Of a stretch of 64,000 nucleotides of DNA, positions 25,999-35,802 are shown in pieces; positions within the stretch are counted from its first letter, which is position 1, and each line of letters opens with the position of its first letter. The stretch covers positions 620,001-684,000 of the forward strand of contig NZ_CP019781.1 in assembly GCF_002022505.1 (NCBI RefSeq), in the 5' to 3' direction. The position numbers and the translations under genes were made by a program. Origin of the DNA: Bartonella sp. WD16.2. GTDB taxonomy: Bacteria > Pseudomonadota > Alphaproteobacteria > Rhizobiales > Rhizobiaceae. The notes beneath the pieces were generated by a model. The model was not told the DNA's origin. It saw nothing but the letters and a program-made list of their open reading frames with translations, and ran no database searches.

Positions 25999-28900
25999 TC
26001 ACATAATTCCCGCACCAAAATCACTTGCCATAGAACGTGCAGCAGGACCGCCAGTTAATGTCAGTCTCAAACGTGCTTGCCCAGCTGTCTTATCCTCACT
26101 GACAAATTTGCGTTCCGTCCACAGTGGTTCTGCGAGTTGTTCTGTTTCTTCTAATTTTAGGGAAGTGAAATCACCATCATCCAGTTGCAGCTCCATTTTG
26201 AAAGTCGAACCGCCTGGTAAAAAAGTTTTAATATAACTGGTTAGTCTCGACTTTTCTCCAAAGGAAAAAGCACGTGTGACATAGGTTGCTTCTTTTCTAA
26301 TCTTGCCCGCGATCAATTCAATGGGAGCAAACAACACTGGCGATAGCTTCCCGGTCCCTTTTAAAATGGCACGTAACTGGACTTTTTCACTGATATATTC
26401 CGTTAAACTCAGCAATTGGAACGGTAAGAGTTGATAAATTGTGCCGTTGTTGCGTTCAATTTCAAAGATGACAGAACATTCACTGGAAGGCAATTCAATC
26501 GCTGCACGCACCTGTAAATCAGAACATTCTTTGAGATCAAACTCACCTAAATCGACAGTTTTTTCTGTTTGTGTATAACGAGCAGCAAGTACACGAAATG
26601 CTAAGGCCTCATCTTGATGAGCTGTCCATGTTTGCGCATTTACAGAAGAAAAACGAGGACCTGTGATATAAGGATGGCTAGAAACATATCTTTGGTTTTC
26701 TTCGTCAAAATCTCCAAGTTTTGCTAATGAAACAGAATGATCGCCATCATCTGTTTTAATGACAAAGGCGGTTAAACGATCATTAAGCACGGTTAATGGA
26801 ACACTATAGCGTGCTGCAGCCCATCCCGTTTCAGCCTCTTTCATTGAGAATAAAGCTTGTGCTTGAATGTCCGCTGTAGGGTAGCCATTGTCTGTTGTAA
26901 CAAGATCTACCATCAAATCATGCGCACGATTACCAATCTTGCAAATATGGAAATCAATACCTGTTATTTGCCGCGTTTCATCAGGTGTAAAGACTTGTGC
27001 TTGTGGATCAGATTTTTTCCATACACGCACTGTTGTGACACGCCGCATAACCTGCACATCAATCACACCTTGCCCTGTGAAAAGGCCTGTAGCCGTTGTT
27101 TTTCCTGTACCAACAGCAATGACGTTCTTTGTTCCTGCTGTAATGTCTTTAGGAATTTTAAACTTCCCTTCAATAATGCCTTGAGCATTGGCAGTAAGCG
27201 TCTCTTTTGGTAAAACACTAACGCCATCAAATGTCAGACTTTCTAAAACCTCTCCTTTACCAAAGCCTTCAATCTTAAAGTTGAGATCAATTTGTCTTAA
27301 GAAATCAATTTGCTCTTGATGTGTACTGACCAGTTCATCCTTCGTTTCTGTAGTACGACCACCCCCAGGACGGCTGCCCATAGACAGTTCATTTGTTACA
27401 CCTGAAAGCCAATCCGTGCGTTGAACACGCCAGAAGTCCGTTGCAGGGGTGAGAGCGAGTGTGCCTGGCAATGGGTCAAAGTTTTGATAAGGATTGATTT
27501 TCTCGCAAGCAGTCATCAACTCTTGCGCAATGATCACTTCATTCTCCCAATCAAGGGTGACAGGCTCATTTAAAGGAGCGTAGTAAAATGTAGGTTCAAT
27601 CGCAAGGCGTAATAAACCCTGACCTATGGCACCTGTTTGCTCGATTCCTTCATCACGAAGGCTGTCATCAAGAAAAGGATCGGCAATCATCCCTTTTTTG
27701 GAGACAGGTTCTTTTGAATCAACATTGCTCTTAATCTTTTCAAGCTGTAACAACCGATCAAGATCAAGAACACGGTTAAAATAGCGCCACATTTCAGCAT
27801 AAGGGGCAACACGTGTGCCATTATTATCGACACGTGGATAATCAAGCCAATTGTTTGTGATCGTTGCAAGCGATAAGATATCATCAGGAACACTAGGTGC
27901 TATGGGATTGTCTGCTGAAATTCCTTGAATATAAACCACATTCCCTTGAGCATTTAAGCCTATGCGGTCAATACGAGGCAGTTTGTAGGTGTAACTGACA
28001 ATAATATCTCCACCTTCAGCACCATCCGTGACAGTAATTTCCCGCGCTGTAATTTTATCAGCATCCACCTTTGCACGATAGTGATAGGTAACCTCATAAG
28101 TGCTACCTGGTTTAGGTTCATCACCGGATAAAGACCAGTCAATCGTATCACCCGTCTTTTTAAAGTCTACGCCTTCTTTAAAGTCCTTTTTATCCTGAGT
28201 CACCTTAACAAAACTCACAATACTTTTATCGGGAACCCCATCACGCCCTGAGGCTACCGCACCGCGTGTGACATTGGTTGTCTTTTCTTTTGTGAGTAGA
28301 ATAGAGTGAACAGTCGCAATGGGAAAATAATAAGTTTCAAACGTAAAGCTTGTCTTCTCCGATTTAGTTGCCTTGGCTTTCTTGGATGTAAAGAGATGTG
28401 TTTCACTTGGCACTATGCCTTCACAGTAGTCTTCTGGCTCTTCATGCCTTAAAGCAGCAAGGCGTTTATGTTTAAAGCCATTAATATTGGCTTCACCTTC
28501 TTCGATACTAAATATTTGTTTGCCGTCATTTTGTCCTAAGGCCGTCACCCGACAACCATTGACAATATAATGCCCATGAGCACGGTCATAAGTTGCAATA
28601 GCTTGCAAAGCAGGCTCTAACAATGAAGGGGGCTTTTGATCAATCAAAGTGCCATCTTGCAAGACATAGACAGGGAAGAAAACACCTTCTTGTTTGTCAT
28701 TTTCCAAAGCCCATACAAGCTTTGCTGTTTCCCTTGCTGCCCCTGGTTCACCTTCTGCCAATGTGCCTGGAATTTGACCTAATAACTGTGGATCATCTTC
28801 ATGTGTTATCCATTGTTTTTGAAGCTTTACACCGATCTCTACACGTCCAAGCATGGGGACATTGTTTAAAATGGTTTCTGATACAGGGAAGATATCCCCT

Positions 28901-29157
28901 GCGATAAAGATTTTCCCTTCTGTCAAAGTAACTTTTTTAGTCTCTTGATCAACAAAAGCATCGGCACGTTCAATACGGTCACCTTCTTTAGCGACAAGTC
29001 TTCCTAAGCGATCATGACGGCCACGAATAATGGTTTGAACTTCATTGAGTTCTGCACTTTGAATAAAGGAACGTTCTCCATAGAATACAACGCTTTGTTG
29101 CTCGTCTTTGCCTACAGATCGGTCAATTGCAAACGGCAAACCGCTTTCATGCTCCAT
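25999..29157 (-). CDS. DUF4815-type large baseplate/tail protein
   Basis: 1052 aa. The N-terminal ~550 residues fit the DUF4815 family: VVFYGERSFIQSAELNEVQT, IRGRHDRLGRLVAKEGDRI, VTLTEGKIFIAGDIFPVSE and, later, SLATITNNWLDYPRVDNNGT. The C-terminal half is beta-rich (IGNRAHDLMVDLVTTDNGYP) and probably structural. Located between gpI and the fibres, so it is likely the connector between the baseplate and fibres. The exact role is unknown. Confidence 0.75.
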   Translation of the reverse strand: MEHESGLPFAIDRSVGKDEQQSVVFYGERSFIQSAELNEVQTIIRGRHDRLGRLVAKEGDRIERADAFVDQETKKVTLTEGKIFIAGDIFPVSETILNNVPMLGRVEIGVKLQKQWITHEDDPQLLGQIPGTLAEGEPGAARETAKLVWALENDKQEGVFFPVYVLQDGTLIDQKPPSLLEPALQAIATYDRAHGHYIVNGCRVTALGQNDGKQIFSIEEGEANINGFKHKRLAALRHEEPEDYCEGIVPSETHLFTSKKAKATKSEKTSFTFETYYFPIATVHSILLTKEKTTNVTRGAVASGRDGVPDKSIVSFVKVTQDKKDFKEGVDFKKTGDTIDWSLSGDEPKPGSTYEVTYHYRAKVDADKITAREITVTDGAEGGDIIVSYTYKLPRIDRIGLNAQGNVVYIQGISADNPIAPSVPDDILSLATITNNWLDYPRVDNNGTRVAPYAEMWRYFNRVLDLDRLLQLEKIKSNVDSKEPVSKKGMIADPFLDDSLRDEGIEQTGAIGQGLLRLAIEPTFYYAPLNEPVTLDWENEVIIAQELMTACEKINPYQNFDPLPGTLALTPATDFWRVQRTDWLSGVTNELSMGSRPGGGRTTETKDELVSTHQEQIDFLRQIDLNFKIEGFGKGEVLESLTFDGVSVLPKETLTANAQGIIEGKFKIPKDITAGTKNVIAVGTGKTTATGLFTGQGVIDVQVMRRVTTVRVWKKSDPQAQVFTPDETRQITGIDFHICKIGNRAHDLMVDLVTTDNGYPTADIQAQALFSMKEAETGWAAARYSVPLTVLNDRLTAFVIKTDDGDHSVSLAKLGDFDEENQRYVSSHPYITGPRFSSVNAQTWTAHQDEALAFRVLAARYTQTEKTVDLGEFDLKECSDLQVRAAIELPSSECSVIFEIERNNGTIYQLLPFQLLSLTEYISEKVQLRAILKGTGKLSPVLFAPIELIAGKIRKEATYVTRAFSFGEKSRLTSYIKTFLPGGSTFKMELQLDDGDFTSLKLEETEQLAEPLWTERKFVSEDKTAGQARLRLTLTGGPAARSMASDFGAGIM

Positions 29158-29158
29158 A

Positions 29159-30262
29159 TTAAAACCTCAATAAAATTTTGAATTGTTCACGAACGTCTTT
29201 ACGTAAAGATAGAGAGACAGGGGTTTTGAGAATCTCCACGCCATCAATAAGCTCATCAGGCTCTAACCATAGTTTGCCAGGCGAGATATGTTTTGCAGGA
29301 GCCGCATGCACGAAAACGGAAACAAACGCTGCTTGTTTATCGTTGATATCATCAAACTGTGTTCGTGCTGCAAGCAAAACTTTTGTACCCTTTATAAAGG
29401 GTGTAAAGCGATGACCTGAATAACTGTAAACTCCATCTGAAACTCTTGTCACTTGCTGGACAATGTTACATCTTCGATAACCAATCAGCTTATTATTGTT
29501 ATCTCTTAAAGCCAGATAAAGGGTGCGACCTTTAAACCAACCCGCCATGAGTATGTCACGCTCGTTTTTCCCCACTGACACCCAAGGGAAGTCCATCACA
29601 TCCCATGGATAATCTAAACCTTCCCAAACGAGCTCTTCTTGATCATCAATCCAATTGCCAATGAGCTTTCCGTCTTCTTCAGTTAAAGTGAGGCTTATTT
29701 CTGTAGAACGCCCAAAGGAAAATACTGTGCCGCTTTCTGTCACGCACACACCGCTTTGAGAGTCAAACATGCTGTCATCTAAGCGAGATATATTTCCTTC
29801 TACAATGGGAGCGTCATAACCATGAATACCACGCCAAAAATCAGAACGTAAACATTCAGAAAGCTTGACGATCCCTTCAATGGCTTTAAGTTTGTCTGTG
29901 TCAGGCAATTGATCAAAATAAAGCTGAAATGAATTCCACCATTTTCGCTCTGGCCATGCTCCTACGAAATGTGCACTAAGATCTAACCATTCAAGCCCTT
30001 TATCAATAGCTTTTAGAGATCCACGTATCCGCTGCCACTCCGGTCCCGTTTCAAGCAAAACAGAGAAATCCGGAACATAAGATGTTAGTTCTCCAAGCCC
30101 ATATTCTTCAACCAACCATGGCAAGAAGCTTGGGTCTATGATATCAAGCTTTGCACGAGAGATAAAATTGATTGAATCTTCAATGTCTTTATGAAAGTCA
30201 CAAGCATCGGCAAGGCGTTTTTCAAATTGTGTTGTGTTTGTTGGAAGTAAGCACCCAAGCAT
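29159..30262 (-). CDS. Tail protein I with C-terminal extension
   Basis: 367 aa. The first ~180 residues fit P2 gpI: MLGCLLPTNTTQFEKRLADA, LDIIDPSFLPWLVEEYGLGE and GSLKAIDKGLEWLDLSAHF. The remaining ~185 residues (YDAPIVEGNISRLDDSMFDS onward) have beta-rich, tryptophan-containing sequence not found in P2 gpI, possibly a fibre-docking domain. It follows J by 2 bp. Confidence 0.8.
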   Translation of the reverse strand: MLGCLLPTNTTQFEKRLADACDFHKDIEDSINFISRAKLDIIDPSFLPWLVEEYGLGELTSYVPDFSVLLETGPEWQRIRGSLKAIDKGLEWLDLSAHFVGAWPERKWWNSFQLYFDQLPDTDKLKAIEGIVKLSECLRSDFWRGIHGYDAPIVEGNISRLDDSMFDSQSGVCVTESGTVFSFGRSTEISLTLTEEDGKLIGNWIDDQEELVWEGLDYPWDVMDFPWVSVGKNERDILMAGWFKGRTLYLALRDNNNKLIGYRRCNIVQQVTRVSDGVYSYSGHRFTPFIKGTKVLLAARTQFDDINDKQAAFVSVFVHAAPAKHISPGKLWLEPDELIDGVEILKTPVSLSLRKDVREQFKILLRF

Positions 30263-30264
30263 TA

Positions 30265-31089
30265 CTATAGACGCCCTTTGAAATTGAGTGTTACTTTACC
30301 AATGGCTAAAACCTCTTCACTGGAGACGGCAATATCATTTGTTGGGTTAACAGCAATGACTTTTTGCACACCAGGGATCATCAGTTTTGAAATCCACCAT
30401 GATGAACTCAACTCACGACCAAGGGCTTGCTCTTTCTTCCAAGCTGCCCGTAAATTTGCTTCCATTTGGGTTAAGATCTCTAAAGAAATTTCAGGTAAGA
30501 GCCAAACATCTGCTTCTAAATCTAAAACCTTTGTTACCGCAGCGTGAACTTCAATGGTATCATTGGTCATAATCACACTTTTATCCGTCAGTACTTCTTT
30601 GACTCTTTGTAATAAATCCTCACTCGCTGTTCCTTGCTCATTCTTGCCAAAAATAGCCACGTGAATGGTAGGATTTCTTCCTTTTCGATAAATGATCGCA
30701 TCCTTCACACGGTTATCTGCTGATAAGGCGAAATATCTGTAATAAGGCTCTGTTCCACCCCCTTTACCAGCCCGTACACGAAGCTTAATGCGTTCACGAT
30801 AGCTGTCATCGCTTTCACCTTCTAAGCGTTCAACACCATGCCACTCACCTAAAGCATCAAGAGCTTCTCCCTTTGCAAAGTCAAGAACGGTGTTACGTGC
30901 AGCCTCATTAATACGCTGCCTTAAGAGAAACTCTCTGTAACTTGCAACCTCAATGATTTTAACCGCTGGATCACTTTCCAAAGGTGTGTAATTGGGTAAA
31001 AGCTGTTTTAAACTCTTAAGACAAGCAGCACGTATTTCTTCAATAGAAAGCTCTGGAATGATTTCTGGTTTTATGAAATCCTCATTCAT
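30265..31089 (-). CDS. Baseplate protein J (P2 gpJ-like)
   Basis: 274 aa. Characteristic segments are YTPLESDPAVKIIEVASYRE, FLLRQRINEAARNTVLDFAK, LGEWHGVERLEGESDDSYRE and RVRAGKGGGTEPYYRYFA. It forms the baseplate wedge. The 4-bp overlap with W upstream and 2-bp gap to I downstream indicate one operon. Confidence 0.93.
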   Translation of the reverse strand: MNEDFIKPEIIPELSIEEIRAACLKSLKQLLPNYTPLESDPAVKIIEVASYREFLLRQRINEAARNTVLDFAKGEALDALGEWHGVERLEGESDDSYRERIKLRVRAGKGGGTEPYYRYFALSADNRVKDAIIYRKGRNPTIHVAIFGKNEQGTASEDLLQRVKEVLTDKSVIMTNDTIEVHAAVTKVLDLEADVWLLPEISLEILTQMEANLRAAWKKEQALGRELSSSWWISKLMIPGVQKVIAVNPTNDIAVSSEEVLAIGKVTLNFKGRL

Positions 31090-31427
31090 CCTATCTGCAA
31101 TCCTTCCATCGTGATGGGCTTTCCTGAAGAGAGGTAAATTCCTTCAAAGGACATGGAAACTTTTCCCGGTTCAACAGAAGTTAAATTCACTTGTTGAAGC
31201 TTCAAACGAGGCTCCCATCTATCTAAAGCCTCTGCAACGGCTGCATAAATGGCAACCTTAAAGGTTTCATTGATTGGATCATCAATCAGATCAAGAACAC
31301 GTGATCCATAATCACGACGCATGACCCGTGTACCTATCCGTGTCATTAAAATATCCATGATGGATTGACGCAAGTGATCAACTCCGACCATGGATTTGCC
31401 TGTTTCACAATTCATTCCTACACTCAA
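31086..31427 (-). CDS. Baseplate wedge protein W (gp25-like)
   Basis: 113 aa with the gp25/gpW core: DHLRQSIMDILMTRIGTRVM then RRDYGSRVLDLIDDPIN. Baseplate wedge component, overlapped by V and J by 4 bp at each side. Confidence 0.92.
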   Translation of the reverse strand: MSVGMNCETGKSMVGVDHLRQSIMDILMTRIGTRVMRRDYGSRVLDLIDDPINETFKVAIYAAVAEALDRWEPRLKLQQVNLTSVEPGKVSMSFEGIYLSSGKPITMEGLQIG

Positions 31428-32161
31428 ATGGGGCCTCCCGTCATAGCATTACCAGATGTAACACCAGGGTGTTTATGGCCGCTTCCGACGTTAACGCTAT
31501 TATGCTTTAACCCACTTGATTTAACAGATACCTCGCCACCTGCTTTGAGAGAGGTACCACTACTTGATTTAAGGGACATATGACTGCCTGACTCAAGAGA
31601 TGCGCTGCCACTTGATTTGATAGAAACATCTCCCTCTGCCTCCAGTGTCATGTTTCCATCTGCTTTTAAAGTCATATCACTTTCTGAGATAATCTTTATG
31701 CCATCTGGAGCGGTGATTTCTAATTCACCCCCTTCACCTTTTATAGAAACGCCATCAGATATCGTTAAAATGAATTTGCCTTCTGACTTAATTGTCAATG
31801 AGTAAGTGCTTGTCTCATCGTCATATTCAACCGTTGTGCCATCAGGGTATATGGTTGTATGAATATTGCCCTTATCAGCTGCTTGATTGGCATCTGTATG
31901 AATAGAGCCAATAATCATCCCTTGTGATAAATCACCTGATGTGGAAAGGACAATAACTTGCTCACCCACATCACGTCCTTCATAGGAGCGGGTTTTTCCT
32001 GCACGGGCCTGTGTATCTGGAATCCAATCACTTATAATATTACCACTTTGAACACGATAGCGTGCGTTTTTATGATCAACGTGGCTAATCTTGCCTACCA
32101 TAACCATATTGGCCACACGTCTTTTTAAATCTGTGATTTCGCTATCACGTCGCTCTAACAT
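31424..32161 (-). CDS. Baseplate spike protein V
   Basis: 245 aa. OB-fold N-terminal domain (GKISHVDHKNARYRVQSGNI, then RDVGEQVIVLSTSGDLSQGM), followed by a repetitive beta-helix (MTLKADGNMTLEAEGDVSIK, then SASLESGSHMSLKSSSGTSL). The tip contains His-Lys-His in SGHKHPGVTSG, comparable to the iron-binding HxH of P2 gpV. It is the membrane-piercing needle. Confidence 0.92.
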   Translation of the reverse strand: MLERRDSEITDLKRRVANMVMVGKISHVDHKNARYRVQSGNIISDWIPDTQARAGKTRSYEGRDVGEQVIVLSTSGDLSQGMIIGSIHTDANQAADKGNIHTTIYPDGTTVEYDDETSTYSLTIKSEGKFILTISDGVSIKGEGGELEITAPDGIKIISESDMTLKADGNMTLEAEGDVSIKSSGSASLESGSHMSLKSSSGTSLKAGGEVSVKSSGLKHNSVNVGSGHKHPGVTSGNAMTGGPI

Positions 32162-32222
32162 GGGGAGTTTCCAACAGTTTGATACTTGTCCTTATTGTTA
32201 GGCCCTGTATCGGGATCAAAGC

Positions 32223-32675
32223 CTACACAAGGTTCAAAAAGACAGTACCTTCTTCTTCAGGAGGGATATTGGTTACATAAGTGACTTCAAAGGTTAAAAT
32301 AGAGCCATGTAATGCTAAGGAACCGTTATCTCCAAAAGCCATGGTAATATTTTGTAAGCGACAGTTTTCAACTGTGTTGTTAAGACTGGGATTGCTATGG
32401 AAAATCGTTTCTATTTCCCAGGCTAATTGATCAACAAAGCGTGCTCCATTGTCTCTCGTGTCATAGCATTCAACATCAACCGTTAAAATACGTCGTCTTG
32501 CTCCATAATCATGCCCATCTTCTATCGTTTCGTTTGGGGTCGATACATTAACAAACGGATGCTCTTCATTAAAAAAATTAAAGTCTCGCATATTGTAAAC
32601 TTCATCACCAGCCGATGTCTTGCCAGATTTGATCAACTCAACAAACGTCTCTCTTAATGTATCTCGTGGATGCAT
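32223..32675 (-). CDS. Probable tail-terminator / minor tail protein
   Basis: 150 aa, starting MHPRDTLRETFVELIKSGKT and containing EEHPFVNVSTPNETIEDG and DVECYDTRDNGARFVDQLAW. Its size, its N-terminal helix and the ILTVDVECYD...IET pattern resemble lambda gpU-type tail-terminator proteins. Located between the head-completion protein and the spike gene, at the head-tail boundary of the operon. A 61-bp gap follows it. Confidence 0.55.
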   Translation of the reverse strand: MHPRDTLRETFVELIKSGKTSAGDEVYNMRDFNFFNEEHPFVNVSTPNETIEDGHDYGARRRILTVDVECYDTRDNGARFVDQLAWEIETIFHSNPSLNNTVENCRLQNITMAFGDNGSLALHGSILTFEVTYVTNIPPEEEGTVFLNLV

Positions 32676-32676
32676 C

Positions 32677-33021
32677 TTAGCTCCTGTTTACGACAGATTC
32701 TTCGCGTAGGATAAGCTTGTACATATTGGATTCCGACGCTTGCACATTTGCGACAGAAAAATTCTCCTGGGAAGCAAGCAAAACAATATGATCTCCGAGT
32801 TCAGGTTGTACTCCACCAATATCGTTGATGCAGATATCAAGTTCTTTCCTTGGGATTGTTGTTTTGACTCTTCCCCCCGCTTCTTGTTCAGCATGCTTAA
32901 TGCTGTAAATCGCTGTGATATGAAAAGATTGCCCTGTTTTTTTTCGTGTATAGATCACGGGCTGCCCAAAAGTGTTACGTACATCTTCAATCATTTGACT
33001 GAGCAGCCCATGCCATTGCAT
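32677..33021 (-). CDS. Probable head-tail joining / head completion protein
   Basis: 114 aa. The plan (QMIEDVRNTFGQPVIYTRKK, then IPRKELDICINDIGGVQPEL and ILREESVVNRS) is that of small head-tail connectors such as lambda gpFII-like proteins. It follows the major capsid gene by 1 bp, the expected position. The family match is weak. Confidence 0.6.
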   Translation of the reverse strand: MQWHGLLSQMIEDVRNTFGQPVIYTRKKTGQSFHITAIYSIKHAEQEAGGRVKTTIPRKELDICINDIGGVQPELGDHIVLLASQENFSVANVQASESNMYKLILREESVVNRS

Positions 33022-33022
33022 T

Positions 33023-34099
33023 TTATTGCGCCTTCATTACTGCCTTGAAGAGCATTTCAGGACGCGCGCAAATGAAGAGTGGATAACTGTATACTTCAGC
33101 TCTCACCCACGCGTCATTATCGCGATCTATAACAAGTGTAGGATAAAGAGGTTTACCGACTGTATTAACAACCTTCCAACTTTCACCCGGAGCAAATGTT
33201 TTTTGGAATACACCAGGCACATTAACAGGAACAAATTGACATTCATCAGGCTTAATACCTATGCTTCGTTTTGTCTTGGATTTAGTATTCATATTATAAT
33301 CATGAATGTTGCAGTAATTAACAAACGTCGCACCAGCAAAATCAAAACTTCCAAAGCTTCCTAATTCAATAGCTCCAGGCGTTGCGATACCTGCTGTACT
33401 ATTTAATGTTTGTGCTAAAGATGTGTTGAGATAAGTTTCACGAATTGTTTTGTGATTTTTTAACTTGAAAAAGAATTCATCTCCACAAAACCCAATAATT
33501 CGTGAACGAGTGGAAAATGTATTGCCTGAAGCTTTAACCATCTTGATGCGAATTTGATTAACCATATAAGAAACATCGGTTGTGTCCTCATTTAGTTTAA
33601 AATCAATAGGCTCTGGTGGTGTGATCCCCCATTCCTTATACCAATCATAAAGCACTGATCCATCAGCATCGAGAACAATACCTTGAATAGCTCCAAGCTG
33701 CATATTTTCCCAGGTCAGTTCAATTTCCCCAATCAGATTCTTTTGCCTTTTAGCGATAAATTTCATCGCTGTTTCAAGCTGGTCTTCTGTACCAAACTCT
33801 CGGCGGTCTTGAATTTCTTCCGCCTTTATTGTGTCGCTTTTAGCAATACGTGTTGTTGGAAAAAACCGAACGTTGCGACTATCTCTACCTGCTTCTATTA
33901 AAGGTGAGCCGCGTTCACTTGTTGGAATGAGTGATAATTTGTTGTCACGTCTCTCAATGCCAACTGTTGTCTTGTTTGTCTCAACTTCCTCAAAAAGGTT
34001 AAGTGAACCAATCAGATCAGGTTTAAACGCGTAATTCTCAATCGCTTTCATCATTGTTGCCATTGAGAATGCGTTGTGATTAAAAAAACTTATATCCAT
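33023..34099 (-). CDS. Major capsid protein E (lambda gpE-like)
   Basis: 358 aa. Motifs of the phage major capsid E family are GIERRDNKLSLIPTSERGSP, RFFPTTRIAKSDTIKAEEIQ, DRREFGTEDQLETAMKFIAK and, near the end, ARPEMLFKAVMKAQ. It assembles into the capsid with the decoration protein encoded immediately upstream. Confidence 0.93.
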   Translation of the reverse strand: MDISFFNHNAFSMATMMKAIENYAFKPDLIGSLNLFEEVETNKTTVGIERRDNKLSLIPTSERGSPLIEAGRDSRNVRFFPTTRIAKSDTIKAEEIQDRREFGTEDQLETAMKFIAKRQKNLIGEIELTWENMQLGAIQGIVLDADGSVLYDWYKEWGITPPEPIDFKLNEDTTDVSYMVNQIRIKMVKASGNTFSTRSRIIGFCGDEFFFKLKNHKTIRETYLNTSLAQTLNSTAGIATPGAIELGSFGSFDFAGATFVNYCNIHDYNMNTKSKTKRSIGIKPDECQFVPVNVPGVFQKTFAPGESWKVVNTVGKPLYPTLVIDRDNDAWVRAEVYSYPLFICARPEMLFKAVMKAQ

Positions 34100-34112
34100 A
34101 TTTGTATGTCTC

Positions 34113-34478
34113 CTATCGCAATAGAATGTTATTTTTTTCTAAGATCTGAATGGCTGTTTCCTTTTTCTTTTCATCAATTTTTTCAGGCCATATCAGTTCA
34201 GATGCTTTTACCGTGCATAAACGCACTGTAATCGTTGCTCGTTGATCGCTTTGTGAGACATCAACATTGGCATAAGAAATGCCCGCTGGAATTTCACTGC
34301 CATCTAATGCATCGGGATTAAACGGCACATATTTGCCCGTTGTGGTCACCATTCCCATGACGGTTCCTGCTGCGATTTCAGATCCTTTTGCAAAGATTAC
34401 TTCCTCGTTTGACATGTCAGGGTTATAATGCCCAAGATAAGCGCTATCACGAGGGCCTTCATAAAAAACTTTACTCAT
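34113..34478 (-). CDS. Head decoration protein D
   Basis: 121 aa from the ATG at 34478, which has GGAG 8 nt upstream; an in-frame TTG 15 bases earlier is less likely. Family features are VIFAKGSEIAAGTVMGMVT and the end AIQILEKNNILLR. Stabilises the capsid by capping its surface. It overlaps the previous gene by 4 bp. Confidence 0.88.
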   Translation of the reverse strand: MSKVFYEGPRDSAYLGHYNPDMSNEEVIFAKGSEIAAGTVMGMVTTTGKYVPFNPDALDGSEIPAGISYANVDVSQSDQRATITVRLCTVKASELIWPEKIDEKKKETAIQILEKNNILLR

Positions 34479-34933
34479 TGTATTGTTCTCCAAACTTTAT
34501 CCCATTTTGCATAAATATTTGCCTGAGTATTTCCTTCCGGATGGGGTGCATAAGGCGATACAACTAAGGATTCGCTTTGTGAGGTAGCATTAGCTAGAAT
34601 AATGCTCTTTGCTTCCTCTAAGCTCATACCATCTTGAATAGCTTGTGCGGCATTAAAAGAAACACCTAGACGCTGAGCTTGCTTTTCCAGAGTCATAAAG
34701 CTCTGAGCACGCTTTCTTTCTTGTTCAAGTGCCGCTTGAATAACTGCATCCTTGTCTTCATTAAAGACCTCAGCGTTAACACCAATGTCGACAGTGCTTA
34801 CTTCTGCAGAAACTTCAATCTTTTCGCTTTCCTCTCCTGCAGGCAATTGTGCGGAAAGCTCACCATCATCTTTGGCGCGATATCTTGTACGTAATAGATT
34901 CACCATATATTTAATTCCTTCGTTTGATTTCAT
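34475..34933 (-). CDS. Predicted scaffold-like head protein
   Basis: 152 aa, acidic and helical: DDGELSAQLPAGEESEKIEV, then AVIQAALEQERKRAQSFMTL and LGVSFNAAQAIQDGMSLEEA. In many lambda-like heads the S49 protease carries such a helical domain at its C-terminus as internal scaffold. Here it is a separate gene just after the protease (8 bp). The role is inferred from position and composition. Confidence 0.6.
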   Translation of the reverse strand: MKSNEGIKYMVNLLRTRYRAKDDGELSAQLPAGEESEKIEVSAEVSTVDIGVNAEVFNEDKDAVIQAALEQERKRAQSFMTLEKQAQRLGVSFNAAQAIQDGMSLEEAKSIILANATSQSESLVVSPYAPHPEGNTQANIYAKWDKVWRTIQ

Positions 34934-34941
34934 ATTCAGAG

Positions 34942-35802
34942 TTATTGAATGGAAGCGGTTAGAGCTTCCAAAGCTTGTGCAAATGTGCCTTGCGCATCTG
35001 CTAACCCAAGCTCTACAGCCTGGGTGCCTATAAATGTCTCTGCTTTCGTGTCTCGGATCGCTTGAGCACTCGTAGGTCTGTTTTGTGCAACTAAATCGAC
35101 AAACATGTCATACAGAAGCGCACAATCTGCTTGCATTTTTTCAAGGGCTTTATCAGCCAATGGTTCATGAGGATTTCCGTGAACTTTGTGATCCCCTTCA
35201 TAGACAAAAGTCCATTTATATCCGTCCATTTCATCAGCACGAGACTGATCAAGGTGAGCACATACAACCCCAATTGACCCAACAATTCCCGTGCGTGCAA
35301 CCCAGATTTGAGAAGCTGCACAAGCAATGGCGTAAGCTGCTGAACAGGCCATTTCATTGGCATGTGCCCAAATGGGTTTATTGTATTGTTGTGAAAGCGC
35401 ACGAAACGCATCAACCAAATCAAAAACACCACCTGCTTCACCACCACCACTATCAATATCCAATAGAATTGCACGAACATCAGGTTGCTCAATGGCTTCT
35501 TGAAAAGAGGCCTGCAAACCATTGTAAGAGGTTAATCCTGACGCAGCACTAAGCCATGCACCACGACGTACAAGCGTGCCATGAACCGGAAGAATAGCCA
35601 CATGATTTTTAACCACATAAGTCTCTGGGGGAGTTTGCAAGATAGGATCCTCTTGAGAAAATGCTCCAGGGGGAAATTTATCTCCCTTAAAAAGGCGTGG
35701 TGTCATAGCATTGAGAATGACATCAAACTTTGTAGGGACAAGCATATGCGGTACATTAAAAAGTCGTGAAACCAAAAAGGGCATATCAATATTATTCTTC
35801 AT
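34942..35802 (-). CDS. S49-family prohead protease (lambda gpC-like)
   Basis: About 286 aa. SppA-type core: VAILPVHGTLVRRG, AILLDIDSGGGEAGGVFDLV, the catalytic Ser in NEMACSAAYAIACAAS and the general-base Lys region YKWTFVYEGDHKVHGNPHEP. Cleaves scaffold and portal proteins during head maturation. The start is uncertain: MKNNIDMPF at 35802, ATG at 35808, or a longer form from 35853 overlapping portal by 62 bp. I prefer 35802 because of an AGAGG about 9 nt before. Confidence 0.88.
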   Translation of the reverse strand: MKNNIDMPFLVSRLFNVPHMLVPTKFDVILNAMTPRLFKGDKFPPGAFSQEDPILQTPPETYVVKNHVAILPVHGTLVRRGAWLSAASGLTSYNGLQASFQEAIEQPDVRAILLDIDSGGGEAGGVFDLVDAFRALSQQYNKPIWAHANEMACSAAYAIACAASQIWVARTGIVGSIGVVCAHLDQSRADEMDGYKWTFVYEGDHKVHGNPHEPLADKALEKMQADCALLYDMFVDLVAQNRPTSAQAIRDTKAETFIGTQAVELGLADAQGTFAQALEALTASIQ